A stretch of 64,000 nucleotides of DNA from Ferruginibacter sp. GTDB lineage: Bacteria; Bacteroidota; Bacteroidia; Chitinophagales; Chitinophagaceae. The notes under the pieces are model-generated. The model was not told the DNA's origin. It searched no databases and saw only the letters and a program-made list of their open reading frames with translations. Every line of letters begins with the position of its first letter. Position 1 is the stretch's first letter. A program made the translations under genes and the position numbers. The stretch lies in the NCBI RefSeq assembly GCF_028288465.1, contig NZ_JAQBNR010000069.1, forward strand, positions 62,001-126,000, read 5' to 3'. Below are positions 17,072-25,418 of the stretch, in pieces.

Positions 17072-17144
17072 GGTTGTCTCCGGGACTCGAACCCTGTTCT
17101 TCACATTCACAGTGTGCTACTTTGCCTGTTAAGCCAGAGACAAC
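17072..17144 (-). tRNA. tRNA-His (GTG)
   Basis: Acceptor GTTGTCT/AGACAAC, anticodon arm CACA-CTGTGAA-TGTG gives GTG, T arm CAGGG-TTCGAGT-CCCGG with one mismatch. The expected G at -1 opposite C73 is not clear. Confidence 0.82.
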
Positions 17145-17166
17145 TTCTTGTTTCAATCCAGGTTTG

Positions 17167-17238
17167 CGGTTCGTACGGGAATCGAACCCGTTTCAACAGA
17201 TCGACAATCTGTGATGTTAGCCGTTACACCAACGAACC
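17167..17238 (-). tRNA. tRNA-Asp (GTC)
   Basis: Acceptor GGTTCGT/ACGAACC with discriminator G, D arm GTGTAACGGCTAACAT, anticodon arm ACAGA-TTGTCGA-TCTGT, T arm ACGGG-TTCGATT-CCCGT. Confidence 0.94.
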
Positions 17239-17293
17239 TTTATGGCGGAGTACCGGCTGAAACAATATTGCACGCCACGCTTCAAAGAGTTTG

Positions 17294-17366
17294 TAGTCTG
17301 TACCGGATTCGAACCGGCATACTCAGGTAGAAAGCCCGATATCCTGAACCCTTAGATGAACAGACC
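17294..17366 (-). tRNA. tRNA-Glu (TTC)
   Basis: Acceptor GGTCTGT/ACAGACT (G-T end pair), D arm ATCT/AGGAT, anticodon arm TCGGG-CTTTCTA-CCTGA, T arm GCCGG-TTCGAAT-CCGGT. Confidence 0.88.
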
Positions 17367-17371
17367 AACTC

Positions 17372-17446
17372 GTATAACAGACAGGATTCGGACCTGTATC
17401 CTCTCCGTTCCAGGCGGAGTATCCAACCAATTGGAATGCTGCTATA
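17372..17446 (-). tRNA. tRNA-Pro (TGG), with C at position 33
   Basis: Acceptor TATAGCA/TGTTATA, anticodon arm CTCCG-CCTGGAA-CGGAG, T arm ACAGG-TCCGAAT-CCTGT. The loop CCTGGAA has C at position 33 and the T loop has C at position 55, both departures from near-universal bases. First (5'-most) member of the array. Confidence 0.82.
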
Positions 17447-17464
17447 TTTTTCCTACTGCGTTTA

Positions 17465-17500
17465 AAATAGCGCCCCTGTTGCATCTCACAGGGAACGCTA
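17465..17500 (-). terminator. Terminator-like hairpin just upstream of tRNA-Pro
   Basis: Minus strand: TAGCG..CCCTGT / ACAGGG..CGCTA (plus arms 17468-17479 and 17488-17500) followed by TTTT. Confidence 0.5.
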
Positions 17501-17626
17501 CTCCTCCTTTGACATCTCTTTATTTATTTTTTTCTTGCCGTTAATTTTTCCAGTTGTATTACGATCATCCTGAAAAGAAAAATGGCCGCGATCATTTTCA
17601 TTTGTTCCTTTTTATAAACCAGCGCC

Positions 17627-17661
17627 CAACAAAAAGCCCGGTTAGATTTTTCAATCTGACC
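17627..17661 (-). terminator. Strong rho-independent terminator (minus strand)
   Basis: Minus strand: AGCCCGGTCAGATT, short loop, AATCTAACCGGGCT, then TTTTTG. Stem of about 14 pairs with one G-T. Confidence 0.75.
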
Positions 17662-17860
17662 GGGCTCGCACGCTAACAGGTTTTGCCTGTCAGGTTGGTA
17701 AATTACACGGTCGTCTATATGGTTCATCATTGCACACACTTGTATCAAAATACAGATGGGTACTATCCATATTCCACGCTAAGCGATTCGGCGATTGATG
17801 TAATTTGTTTTTTATCATTCCAATTATTTTATTACTGTGATGCGATTATTTTTATGGCAT
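17662..17860 (-). ncRNA. Candidate small RNA between two terminators
   Basis: About 200 bases bounded upstream by the terminator at 17861-17888 and ended by the one at 17627-17661. It contains a small hairpin ACAGG-CAAAA-CCTGT near its 3' end. I recognise no known RNA family. The call rests only on the two flanking terminators. Confidence 0.35.
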
Positions 17861-17888
17861 AAAAAAACCCCAACTTTTTGTCGGGGCC
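17861..17888 (-). terminator. Rho-independent terminator, probably of the VIT/SusC-plug gene
   Basis: Minus strand: CCCCGAC-AAAAA-GTTGGGG followed by seven T. It lies about 280 bases past the stop at 18165. Confidence 0.7.
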
Positions 17889-18164
17889 ATGTTGTAGTCA
17901 GTTAGTTTGGTAACTAAGGTGTAATACAATTTGCCCCCGAAAATGAACAATCCGCTAACGGACCATACCATTTTGTTGTTGCTATATGTTGATTGCGTTG
18001 AAACATTTTTTGTTGTTGGTTATAATTTGTTTTGCGTTGCAAAGATGGAATTATTTTTTTCATTCTGCCAAATATTTTTAAAAAATATTTTTGTTGTAAT
18101 AAAAGTAAGGTGGCTGAAACACCTGTAAAATCAATGGTTTCAGGGGAATTAATATTTCTTTATT

Positions 18165-21100
18165 TTACTTAAAATCAACACTACCAATTTCTATGTCACC
18201 ATATTGATTATCCATGATCACATTTTCAATTTCGATCGACTCACTTTTTTCGCCAAAATGTTTAAATGTTTTAATCCGCACAAATGAAGGAAAATCATTA
18301 CTGTGATAACCACCATAATAGTTAAGCCGTATTTTATATTTACCGGCCTTTGCCTGTTTCACCTGGTAAATCACCGGGCCATTGTTTCCATAATACCAAT
18401 AATTATTTGCATAAATAACCGCACCACTTTTTGTTGAATCATCACTTTTTGAAATCACTTTTCCACCTGGTTCAACTACTGAAAGTTGAGCATTACTTCC
18501 ATCATTTTTATCTACTACGATTCTTAAACCGGATGGCATTTCTTTTATCAGTGCAGCTGGAATTAAAGACAGGTCAAGCAGACTTTTATGCGCCCGGATA
18601 ATCTCATTCATTTCATACAGCATAGTTGCCTTTATGGCAAGGTTTTCAGTTTCCTTATTTTCTGTATTTATTTTAACAGCGTCATATAAAATGGCCACAG
18701 CCCGTTGGTAATTTCCCTGCTGGTAATAAGCCCATGCCAGGTCTCTTTTTAGTGAAAGATTGTGGTTGTTATCTGCTGCCAGTTGCCCATAAATTGCGAT
18801 AGCATTGTCAAACATTTTCCAGCTCTCTAACAACCATGCAACCGAATGCTGTACTGCCTCTCCGCCGCCGACTTCAGCGGCATTCATCAGTATATTCACT
18901 GCATCTGTTTTTAATCCATTGTCAAAAAAATGTTGTGCCATATCAAAATAAAAACCTGTTTCTGTAGCATGTTCTTCCATTAATTTTTTATAAACAATTA
19001 ATTTTTCTTTCACAGGTACCTCCTTAATTTCCTGCATGTATTCCACATCTTCCATATCCTTTAACCGGTAGCTTTTATAGTGATAATAGTTGTAATAGTT
19101 GCGTGCCTTTTTAGTGGTAATGATAATAGCGCCATTTACCGCTCTTGAACCATAAATTGCCCCGGCTTGTGCATCTTTTAATACGGTAATGTATTCGATA
19201 TTATTGAGGTTGATCAGGTCGTTGATATTACCTGAAACCGGCATACCATCCAGCACAAACAATGGAGAGCTGTTAGCGCTGATAGACGATGCGCCCCTTA
19301 TCATAATCGTGGCGGCACTACCCGGCATGCCAGCATTTTGTGTCACCATTAATCCAGCTACTCTTCCCTGCAATGCCTGCTCTACTGTACCCGCAGGTCC
19401 AAGTTCATTTCCGCGGACATATGTTATTGCACCCGTCACGCTTCTTTTGGAGACTGCCCCGTATCCAACTACCACCACTTCATCGAGGTGGTTGCTGCCA
19501 ACATTTAGTCCTAAGGCTTTGCCTGTAATTGCGTTACTTCCGTCTAATTGATTTGCGGCATCCGGAGCAGCTGCTTCTTTGTGATCTATATTCTCAACAT
19601 CCTGCCTGTTTAAATGAATGGGCACTTCATCTTTATTTATTTTTTTTATCCGTTCATTGTAAACGTTCACAACATTGCTGATGATATCAAAATCATCCTG
19701 CTGTTTTATGCGCATGCGCTGTGTGCGGGTATTTGATTTTACATACCTTAAAAGTTTGCATTCTTCCTGCAGATCTTTCGGTGCTTCTATGTTGTATTTC
19801 ATGTAATCTTCCGCCCTCTCCAAAACAATATAAGCCGTATTGGGTGTTACCACATTTTCTTCCAAACCAAAATCCAATACATCTTCCCAGGCAGGGCCTA
19901 ACAATATTTTATCAAAACGTTGCAGCATTGCAATACGGCTTATAGCGGGCTCATTGCAATTGTTTTCAGCTGGCAAAATAAGCTGCTCCATTCCTGATGC
20001 AGTGTTGCCATTTCCATAGTGAAAAAATAACGTATCGGCTTTGTTTGTCTTACTACCATTGATCATAAGTGCCTGATCAATTTTGAGAGGAAACGATTGC
20101 TCCACCACGATCTTGCTACTGGCGGAGGTTACATTCAGCAACCAATTTTCCGCATGGCTGCATAGGTCAATTGCATTCATCATCGTTGTCTTTCTCAGGT
20201 CAATCACCTTACCACCGCCGGCACCAACAATCAGCCGCATTGCCTGCATATCGGGTGTAACGGCGCTGGTGATGCAAAATAATAGGGCTCCATTCGTCTT
20301 CGGCTTTTTGTTACCATAGGTATTTTTTCCGTCGGTAAATAACATTGCGATGCCGGCCAGGTTTGTATTCAGCGTAATACAACCCAACTGTGTAGCGCCA
20401 TCATAGGTCATGTTGCGCAGGTATTGCTTCCACAGATGGTCATTCTTTTTATCCAGATCAAAAATCGCGGTGTCCAGTAATTTGTAATTAAAAGGCACAA
20501 TGGTCATTTTCCGGATGGCATGGTAAGCGATGTACTGTTGAAGAAAATTGATTTCTTTGTCAACGTCCCGGTATTGCGCAGAAGCTGATGCATCCCAGAA
20601 AATAGTCAGTTCTTTAGGACTAATTTTATAAACAGTATCACCGCCTGGCTGATAACGCAGCGCAAAATAAGTATGCCCGCCAATAGTATCGCTGCAAATG
20701 GTGGTTTTATTTACAAGTGGTATAAAAAAAGAGAGGGCGTTTTTTAACGCAACGTGTGCAGCTTCATATATCAGCTGGTAATGATCACCCGCCGGGGTGA
20801 ATTGTTTATCCGAAATAAGACCACGGCTCACTGGCTTCTCTCCATCACTTGTGGTTTGTATTGCTAAATGAAATTGCTTTACTGTATCAGGAATGTTTAG
20901 CGGCAGTATATATTGCAGGTGATTGTCTTCCACCATGAGTAATTGCTGAATGGCAAAAGTAATTCTCCGGCTGCCTTTGGCTGGTACCGGGTATATACGA
21001 AGGCTATAATGGTCTTTATAATCCATGGAAAGCAAGGCTGGATCGATGCGCTTGCCTACAATTCTATTATACGCATTGGTGGCTTTCCATTTTTCTTCCA

Positions 21101-21371
21101 GCGAACCATCCCGGTACTTTCCATTCAGTTCCAGTTGAAACGCAGTAATTGCCTGACCTGGTTGTAGCTGAAACTGGTACAAGCCTTCCAGTTCCTGTTC
21201 ATAAGGATTATAAAATTCCATTTCTATAAAAGTGGTTGCTGTAAACTGTCCGCACTTTACATTGATGGTGCAATTTTTCAACTGCATCTGCCTGTTCCAT
21301 TTCTGTAACTGGGGTTGAGCGTGTAGTTGTGTAAGTACTAATATGCAGGCGAGCAACAATATATTTCTCAT
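18165..21371 (-). CDS. Mosaic VIT - vWA-like - SusC plug - TPR - DUF2135-like exported protein
   Basis: 1068 residues with signal peptide MRNILLLACILVLTQLHAQ. Domains in order: a VIT domain (about 20-150, FYNPYEQELEGLYQFQLQ); a vWA-like domain starting near 255 (LTIFWDASASAQYRD); a TonB-dependent-receptor plug of SusC type (about 630-755) with EVVVVGYGAVSKRSVTGAI, PLFVLDGMPVSG and AIYGSRAVNGAIIITTKKA; TPR-like helices (about 780-920); and a C-terminal DUF2135-like beta domain from about 945. No outer-membrane barrel follows the plug, so it is not a receptor. Plug domains without barrels are found on some Bacteroidota surface or carboxypeptidase-regulatory proteins, but this combination is unusual. 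Function unknown; surface or periplasmic scaffold is a guess. Confidence 0.85.
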   Translation of the reverse strand: MRNILLLACILVLTQLHAQPQLQKWNRQMQLKNCTINVKCGQFTATTFIEMEFYNPYEQELEGLYQFQLQPGQAITAFQLELNGKYRDGSLEEKWKATNAYNRIVGKRIDPALLSMDYKDHYSLRIYPVPAKGSRRITFAIQQLLMVEDNHLQYILPLNIPDTVKQFHLAIQTTSDGEKPVSRGLISDKQFTPAGDHYQLIYEAAHVALKNALSFFIPLVNKTTICSDTIGGHTYFALRYQPGGDTVYKISPKELTIFWDASASAQYRDVDKEINFLQQYIAYHAIRKMTIVPFNYKLLDTAIFDLDKKNDHLWKQYLRNMTYDGATQLGCITLNTNLAGIAMLFTDGKNTYGNKKPKTNGALLFCITSAVTPDMQAMRLIVGAGGGKVIDLRKTTMMNAIDLCSHAENWLLNVTSASSKIVVEQSFPLKIDQALMINGSKTNKADTLFFHYGNGNTASGMEQLILPAENNCNEPAISRIAMLQRFDKILLGPAWEDVLDFGLEENVVTPNTAYIVLERAEDYMKYNIEAPKDLQEECKLLRYVKSNTRTQRMRIKQQDDFDIISNVVNVYNERIKKINKDEVPIHLNRQDVENIDHKEAAAPDAANQLDGSNAITGKALGLNVGSNHLDEVVVVGYGAVSKRSVTGAITYVRGNELGPAGTVEQALQGRVAGLMVTQNAGMPGSAATIMIRGASSISANSSPLFVLDGMPVSGNINDLINLNNIEYITVLKDAQAGAIYGSRAVNGAIIITTKKARNYYNYYHYKSYRLKDMEDVEYMQEIKEVPVKEKLIVYKKLMEEHATETGFYFDMAQHFFDNGLKTDAVNILMNAAEVGGGEAVQHSVAWLLESWKMFDNAIAIYGQLAADNNHNLSLKRDLAWAYYQQGNYQRAVAILYDAVKINTENKETENLAIKATMLYEMNEIIRAHKSLLDLSLIPAALIKEMPSGLRIVVDKNDGSNAQLSVVEPGGKVISKSDDSTKSGAVIYANNYWYYGNNGPVIYQVKQAKAGKYKIRLNYYGGYHSNDFPSFVRIKTFKHFGEKSESIEIENVIMDNQYGDIEIGSVDFK

Positions 21372-21490
21372 GGCAGTTTTTTAAACGGATGCTGAGAAAA
21401 TATTGATTACATAAAGCGGATAAAAATATTAGCGGAGATTCTTCACGTTAATTTAAACACGTAAATTAAAACTATTGTATTGGCTATGAC

Positions 21491-22549
21491 CTACCCCCAC
21501 CAAAACGCCGCCGCAATAATGATGTACAGACCCACCAGGGCAACACCTTCCAGCCAGATCGATTCGCCGTCAAAAACTATGAAAGCATTTACTATAACAG
21601 CCAGAGCCAGGGCTGCCAGTAACAACGGACTTAATACAAAAGACAATACGGCTCCGCCCAGGAAGAATGACATTAAAACAAGTAAGGGAAAAAGCCCCAA
21701 CGCGACCTGTAAAGAACTGTTTAAAATAACACTCACCGCATAATCGGCTTTGTTTTTATACGCCAGTTGAATGCCTACTAAATTTTCGATGGCATTGCCT
21801 GCAATGGCCACTACTACAAGGCCTGCAAAAACATCATTGATGCCGAGTGTTTTCATGGCCGGTTGCAGGGCTTCTACAAACCAGTCGCTTACAAAAGCTG
21901 CACCCACGCCGGCGCCGGCGAGTATCACCAAGGTAAGTGGCATTGACCAGGAAGCTGCATGTACTTCAGCACCATCGGATGGCACCATTGTTTTATCTCC
22001 CTTTATAGAAAAAGTAAGACTGGCAACAAATACCAGTAACAGCACAATTGCCACCATTATATTCAATGTGTTCAAATGGCTTTCTGCACTGGTATGTAAT
22101 TCTTTCGTAAGTGTGGGTATCGCAAGCGCCGCAAAGGCCAATAGCATTAAAGTGGCAATCATTTTAGGTGGCTCCGATTGAAATTTTTGTGTGCCGTTTT
22201 TTAGTCCGCCGATGAGCAATGCCAACCCAAATACCAGCAATGAGTTGCCGAGAATAGAGCCAATCAATGCGGCTTGTACCACTTTATCCAGCCCGGCTCT
22301 TAATGCAAAAATGCAGACAAACAATTCAGGCAAATTACCCAGCGCTGATTGCAATACGCCTGTTGAAGCGGGCCCCATGCGGCTACCCAGCTGGTCGGTG
22401 GCGTGGCCGACTGTCATTGCCAAAAATACCAGCGCCACAGCAGTGAGTACAAACAGCAGTACTGCATTCAGTTCAAACTTAGTTGCAAGGCCGGCTACAA
22501 CACTCATGATGATGGCGCCGGCAATGGTGATGATATCTTTTTTTGACAT
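21491..22549 (-). CDS. cax: Calcium/proton exchanger (Cax family)
   Basis: 352 residues with about 11 transmembrane helices, the usual Cax size. The two alpha repeats of the CaCA superfamily are visible: ALGNLPELFVCIFALRAG and AGNAIENLVGIQLAYKN, each with an acidic residue in the ion path, plus SILGNSLLVFGLALLIGG and SVILNSSLQVALGLFPLLV. Such antiporters export Ca from the cytoplasm in exchange for protons. A stand-alone gene. Confidence 0.92.
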   Translation of the reverse strand: MSKKDIITIAGAIIMSVVAGLATKFELNAVLLFVLTAVALVFLAMTVGHATDQLGSRMGPASTGVLQSALGNLPELFVCIFALRAGLDKVVQAALIGSILGNSLLVFGLALLIGGLKNGTQKFQSEPPKMIATLMLLAFAALAIPTLTKELHTSAESHLNTLNIMVAIVLLLVFVASLTFSIKGDKTMVPSDGAEVHAASWSMPLTLVILAGAGVGAAFVSDWFVEALQPAMKTLGINDVFAGLVVVAIAGNAIENLVGIQLAYKNKADYAVSVILNSSLQVALGLFPLLVLMSFFLGGAVLSFVLSPLLLAALALAVIVNAFIVFDGESIWLEGVALVGLYIIIAAAFWWG

Positions 22550-22672
22550 AAACAGGTTGGTTGAAATGATAGATAATTCAAAATAGTAAATAACAGCTAA
22601 TGCGACGCATTTTTTATTGAAGTAATAATTTTCGACGACTATATTAATTTTACAGCACTTAACATTTTTGCC

Positions 22673-22997
22673 ATGTATGAATTAACAAAAGCCGAAAAGA
22701 AAATAGCCAGAGCAGCTATTGACAAGGGCCTTCACGCTGAATTCAAAGAAGGGCTTGAAAATTTTGAAAGCATTCTACAAGATTGGCGGCAGGGGAATTC
22801 GCCGCAGTAAAGAAGCCTATCACAAAATATTTAAAGCAGTATATGGTAAAGATTACGCCATTCGCCGGCGGTACGACGGGCTTACAGGCGGCAGGTATTT
22901 GGTGATTGTATCAAATATTTTTATGGATGTGTACATTGACGAAAAAGACCTGGAGAGTTTTAGGCCGGAGATAAAGGAAATAATTAAAAATTTCTAA
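22673..22997 (+). pseudogene. Small conserved-looking hypothetical protein, split by a frameshift
   Basis: The first frame runs from ATG 22673 to a stop at 22810 (45 codons: MYELTKAEKKIARAAIDKG...ILQDWRQGN). The overlapping frame that ends at 22997 continues with KEAYHKIFKAVYGKDYAI, RRRYDGLTGGRY and DEKDLESFRPEIKEIIKNF but has no good start of its own. A +1 shift near 22795-22808 would join them to a protein of about 107 residues with a continuous helical pattern. I recall similar uncharacterised Bacteroidota proteins but cannot name the family. A pair of overlapping small genes is the alternative. Confidence 0.55.
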
Positions 22998-23011
22998 AAT
23001 GTACTGTAGTT

Positions 23012-24567
23012 TCAGCAAACAGATTTCCCTATTTCCTTAAGCAGTTCAATTACCTCTGACGCAGATTTTTGAAATTCAATTTTTGCCAGTTCTGGATTTT
23101 CTGCAATCCAATTTCTTAACTCGTTCAATAATTGCTTTTTAAATTCTCTCTTTTTTTCGCTAAATTTTTGTTTAGCTCAAATTTTTCTCTGAATTCTTTT
23201 GGGTAATACTCTTCGAAATCATGCTTGGTTAATTGCCGGAAATTACCGTCATTCCATCCATTTTTTTCAACATAAAATGTTTTCATCTTATCAATTATTT
23301 CTTTCTCTTTATCTCCTGAATCAACTACAACCCACGCTCTGTTTTTATAGGTTTCTGTCAGGTGAAGGAACACAAATAGATTATTGAAATCCCTAAATTT
23401 TGGTTCAACCTCGGATAAGCCGTTGGCAGAAAATGTTCTTAATTTTCCAGAGAGCTCTATACAAAATTGTGGAATAAGAAACTCCCTAATGAGGACTTCT
23501 GCCGATGATTCTTCTAAAAAAAGCCATGAGTTCCATAAACCAAAATCATTAAATTCATATCCTAAGTCTTCCAGAAGCAATCTTCGATCTTCCTCAGTGT
23601 TTAAGACTCTATTCACCGTTGATATTGGGATAGGAAAATCAGAATTTCTAAACGTCATGGATACTTTAAATATTTCAGCACCATAGTCAGCACCAAGATA
23701 TTTTACTATAATGTTTGAGTGGGTAGAGATAAAAAATTGATTTGTTTTCGATTTTTCGATTATTAAATTCAAAAGCCCTTTTAAAGCTTTGGGATGGATA
23801 TCATTTTCTAATTCTTCAATCAAAAATATTTTCCTTTCAGCCAAACATAAATCTACAATCAATCCAACAATATTTACAACCCCTTCTCCCATAGCGGTGA
23901 TAGGGATATGCTCCATGTTTTTGATAACCAAAGCTGCCTTTTTGCCTTTTTCAGAAGTTACAGTAGAAATTCTGTAACCGAGTATGTCCATGCATGCTCT
24001 TTTATATTCTCCGGCCGCAGGTTTAAAATCTTCGTTACATAATCGATCAATTTTTGCATACAAATCTTCGAAATTTCCCTTTACAGATGTTGAACTCTTT
24101 AAATTCATTGTTTCACTATAGTTAACAACTTTTCTTTTTGAAAGAAAGGGATAAATTAGATTGTCAGGTTCTGCTATAGGAAAATCTTTAAATGCAAAAT
24201 TGCCAGAATTCACATTTACTTTTGGAATTATTTTACTTACACTTCCTTCTCTACTCAATTTAATTACTATCTCCTTTTTTAAACTGTCGTCACTAATACC
24301 ATTGAACATGCTGTTGATAAGCTGAGCAGTTGACCTTATCACACTAACATTTTCAGTTTCAAAACTCAATACAATAGTTGATAAATACTCGCCCAATCTC
24401 ACGTCATCGCCATTAAGAAAATTTCCTTGTAAAAAGTGAATAGCGTTTAAAATAGTTGACTTGCCATAATTATTTTGACCGACAAAAAGGTTGATGGACT
24501 TGGAAAGCTGGATATCAACTTCTTCGAACGCTCTTATATTTTGTAACTTAATACCCGTTATATGCAT
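23012..24567 (-). pseudogene. OLD-family ATP-dependent nuclease (AAA + TOPRIM), frameshifted near the C-terminus
   Basis: Main frame 23125-24567 (480 codons). An N-terminal SMC/RecF-like ATPase shows Walker A LFVGQNNYGKSTILNAI, a signature region ITAMGEGVVNIVGL, Walker B KIFLIEELENDIHP and the H-loop FFISTHSNI. A TOPRIM-like nuclease domain follows with WLFLEESSAEVLI and VVVDSGDKEKEI. OLD nucleases act in phage defence or DNA repair. After ELNKNLAKKREN the frame stops early; one extra A in the run at about 23165-23170 would give NKKFSEKKREFKKQLLNEL and a further ~50 residues to a TGA at 23012. This looks like a one-base deletion in a homopolymer, genuine or technical. Confidence 0.8.
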
Positions 24568-24656
24568 ATCTCCTTTTATTCAAATGTATTTATAATTTCT
24601 TAATGCCTAGTAATGTAAGAATCAGTTTAAGTTTTTTAAATCATATGCAACACATC

Positions 24657-25418
24657 CTACTGCTTCTCCACCAAATACCGCCAATACCTTTTAGGCATTT
24701 GCCGAATGTGCAGCTTCATATTTTTGCGGGCTTGTATGTTTACGCTGCTGAAATATTGTTTCCATAATTGCTGGTAGAGTTCTTCTTTTTCATCATGCAG
24801 TGTGGCAAGATTTTGTTCGTTGTTGAGGTCGGCTTCAAAATGCATTTGCACTTCTTCTACCGTTTCACCATTGTAATACAAACCATATTTTCTCAGGCCA
24901 TCATAAAGGAGCCAGCGCTGGTCTGCGTAGCGTTCTTTAAAGTGTTTGCCGATCAGCGGCAACACATTATAATCCGGTTGAATGATGCAATAATACAATT
25001 GATCTTTTGTTAGCTGAAAACGCACGAAGGCTTTCATGCGGTGTTTTTCCCGGTTTACTTTTTTGCTGGTTTGCTGTATCAGCAATACGTCTGCTTTGGT
25101 ATAATCATTTTCAATGGTGAAGTTGGATTGCAAAGCATATTGTATAAACCGCAACAGCACATTTTCGATCTCCTTTATTTCTGAGAGATAGGTATCGTAC
25201 AATTGTTTGATTGTTTTTGCACTTATAATTGCTTTTAGTTTTTGATACACCCTGTTGCTTTTTTCTGCATTGGTTATCACCGTATGAGTTTCTCCAAACA
25301 GGCTTCCGGTTGTTGCTGCTTCTCTTGCAATAAAAGGTTGCGGTAATTTATATTCGTATACCTCAAACACAGCCGTCAGCAAGCCTTCGAAGCTGCCATC
25401 GTATACAACAACCGTCAT
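24657..25418 (-). CDS. TIGR03915-type DNA repair partner of the radical SAM protein
   Basis: 253 residues, starting MTVVVYDGSFEGLLTAVFEVYE, the hallmark beginning of the TIGR03915 family (DUF4130). Further family features are FGETHTVITNAEKSNRVYQ, DVLLIQQTSKKVNREKHRMKA and IGKHFKERYADQRWLLYD. Members are nearly always next to the TIGR03916 radical SAM gene and are described as putative DNA modification or repair proteins; the chemistry is unsettled. Its start coincides with the stop of that gene, showing translational coupling. Confidence 0.92.
   Translation of the reverse strand: MTVVVYDGSFEGLLTAVFEVYEYKLPQPFIAREAATTGSLFGETHTVITNAEKSNRVYQKLKAIISAKTIKQLYDTYLSEIKEIENVLLRFIQYALQSNFTIENDYTKADVLLIQQTSKKVNREKHRMKAFVRFQLTKDQLYYCIIQPDYNVLPLIGKHFKERYADQRWLLYDGLRKYGLYYNGETVEEVQMHFEADLNNEQNLATLHDEKEELYQQLWKQYFSSVNIQARKNMKLHIRQMPKRYWRYLVEKQ

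Larger units (their letters stand above)
17447..18164. other. 718-base non-coding stretch upstream of the tRNA array
   Basis: No convincing protein gene. Three hairpins on the minus strand have terminator form: 17465-17500, 17627-17661 and 17861-17888. Two of them are followed by long T runs. This suggests one or more short minus-strand transcripts between the array and the gene that ends at 18165. Confidence 0.55.

Noticed and set aside
15948..17446. Regularly spaced repeats with GATTCGAACC-like words, resembling a CRISPR array
   Set aside because: The recurring word is the tRNA T-loop region; units fold as tRNAs with different anticodons.
16503..17544. Short ORFs within the tRNA array
   Set aside because: They consist of translated tRNA sequence (repeated GIEPV and SNLS-type words).
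17524..17748. 74-codon minus-strand ORF
   Set aside because: It runs through a strong terminator hairpin and has no recognisable domain or coding pattern.
22719..22997. Independent 92-aa gene started at TTG 22719
   Set aside because: Its first ~28 codons are out-of-frame readings of the preceding ORF; a frameshifted single gene explains both better.
23012..24567. Multi-gene phage defence island around the OLD nuclease
   Set aside because: No UvrD-like GajB helicase, restriction or toxin gene adjacent; it stands alone and is frameshifted.
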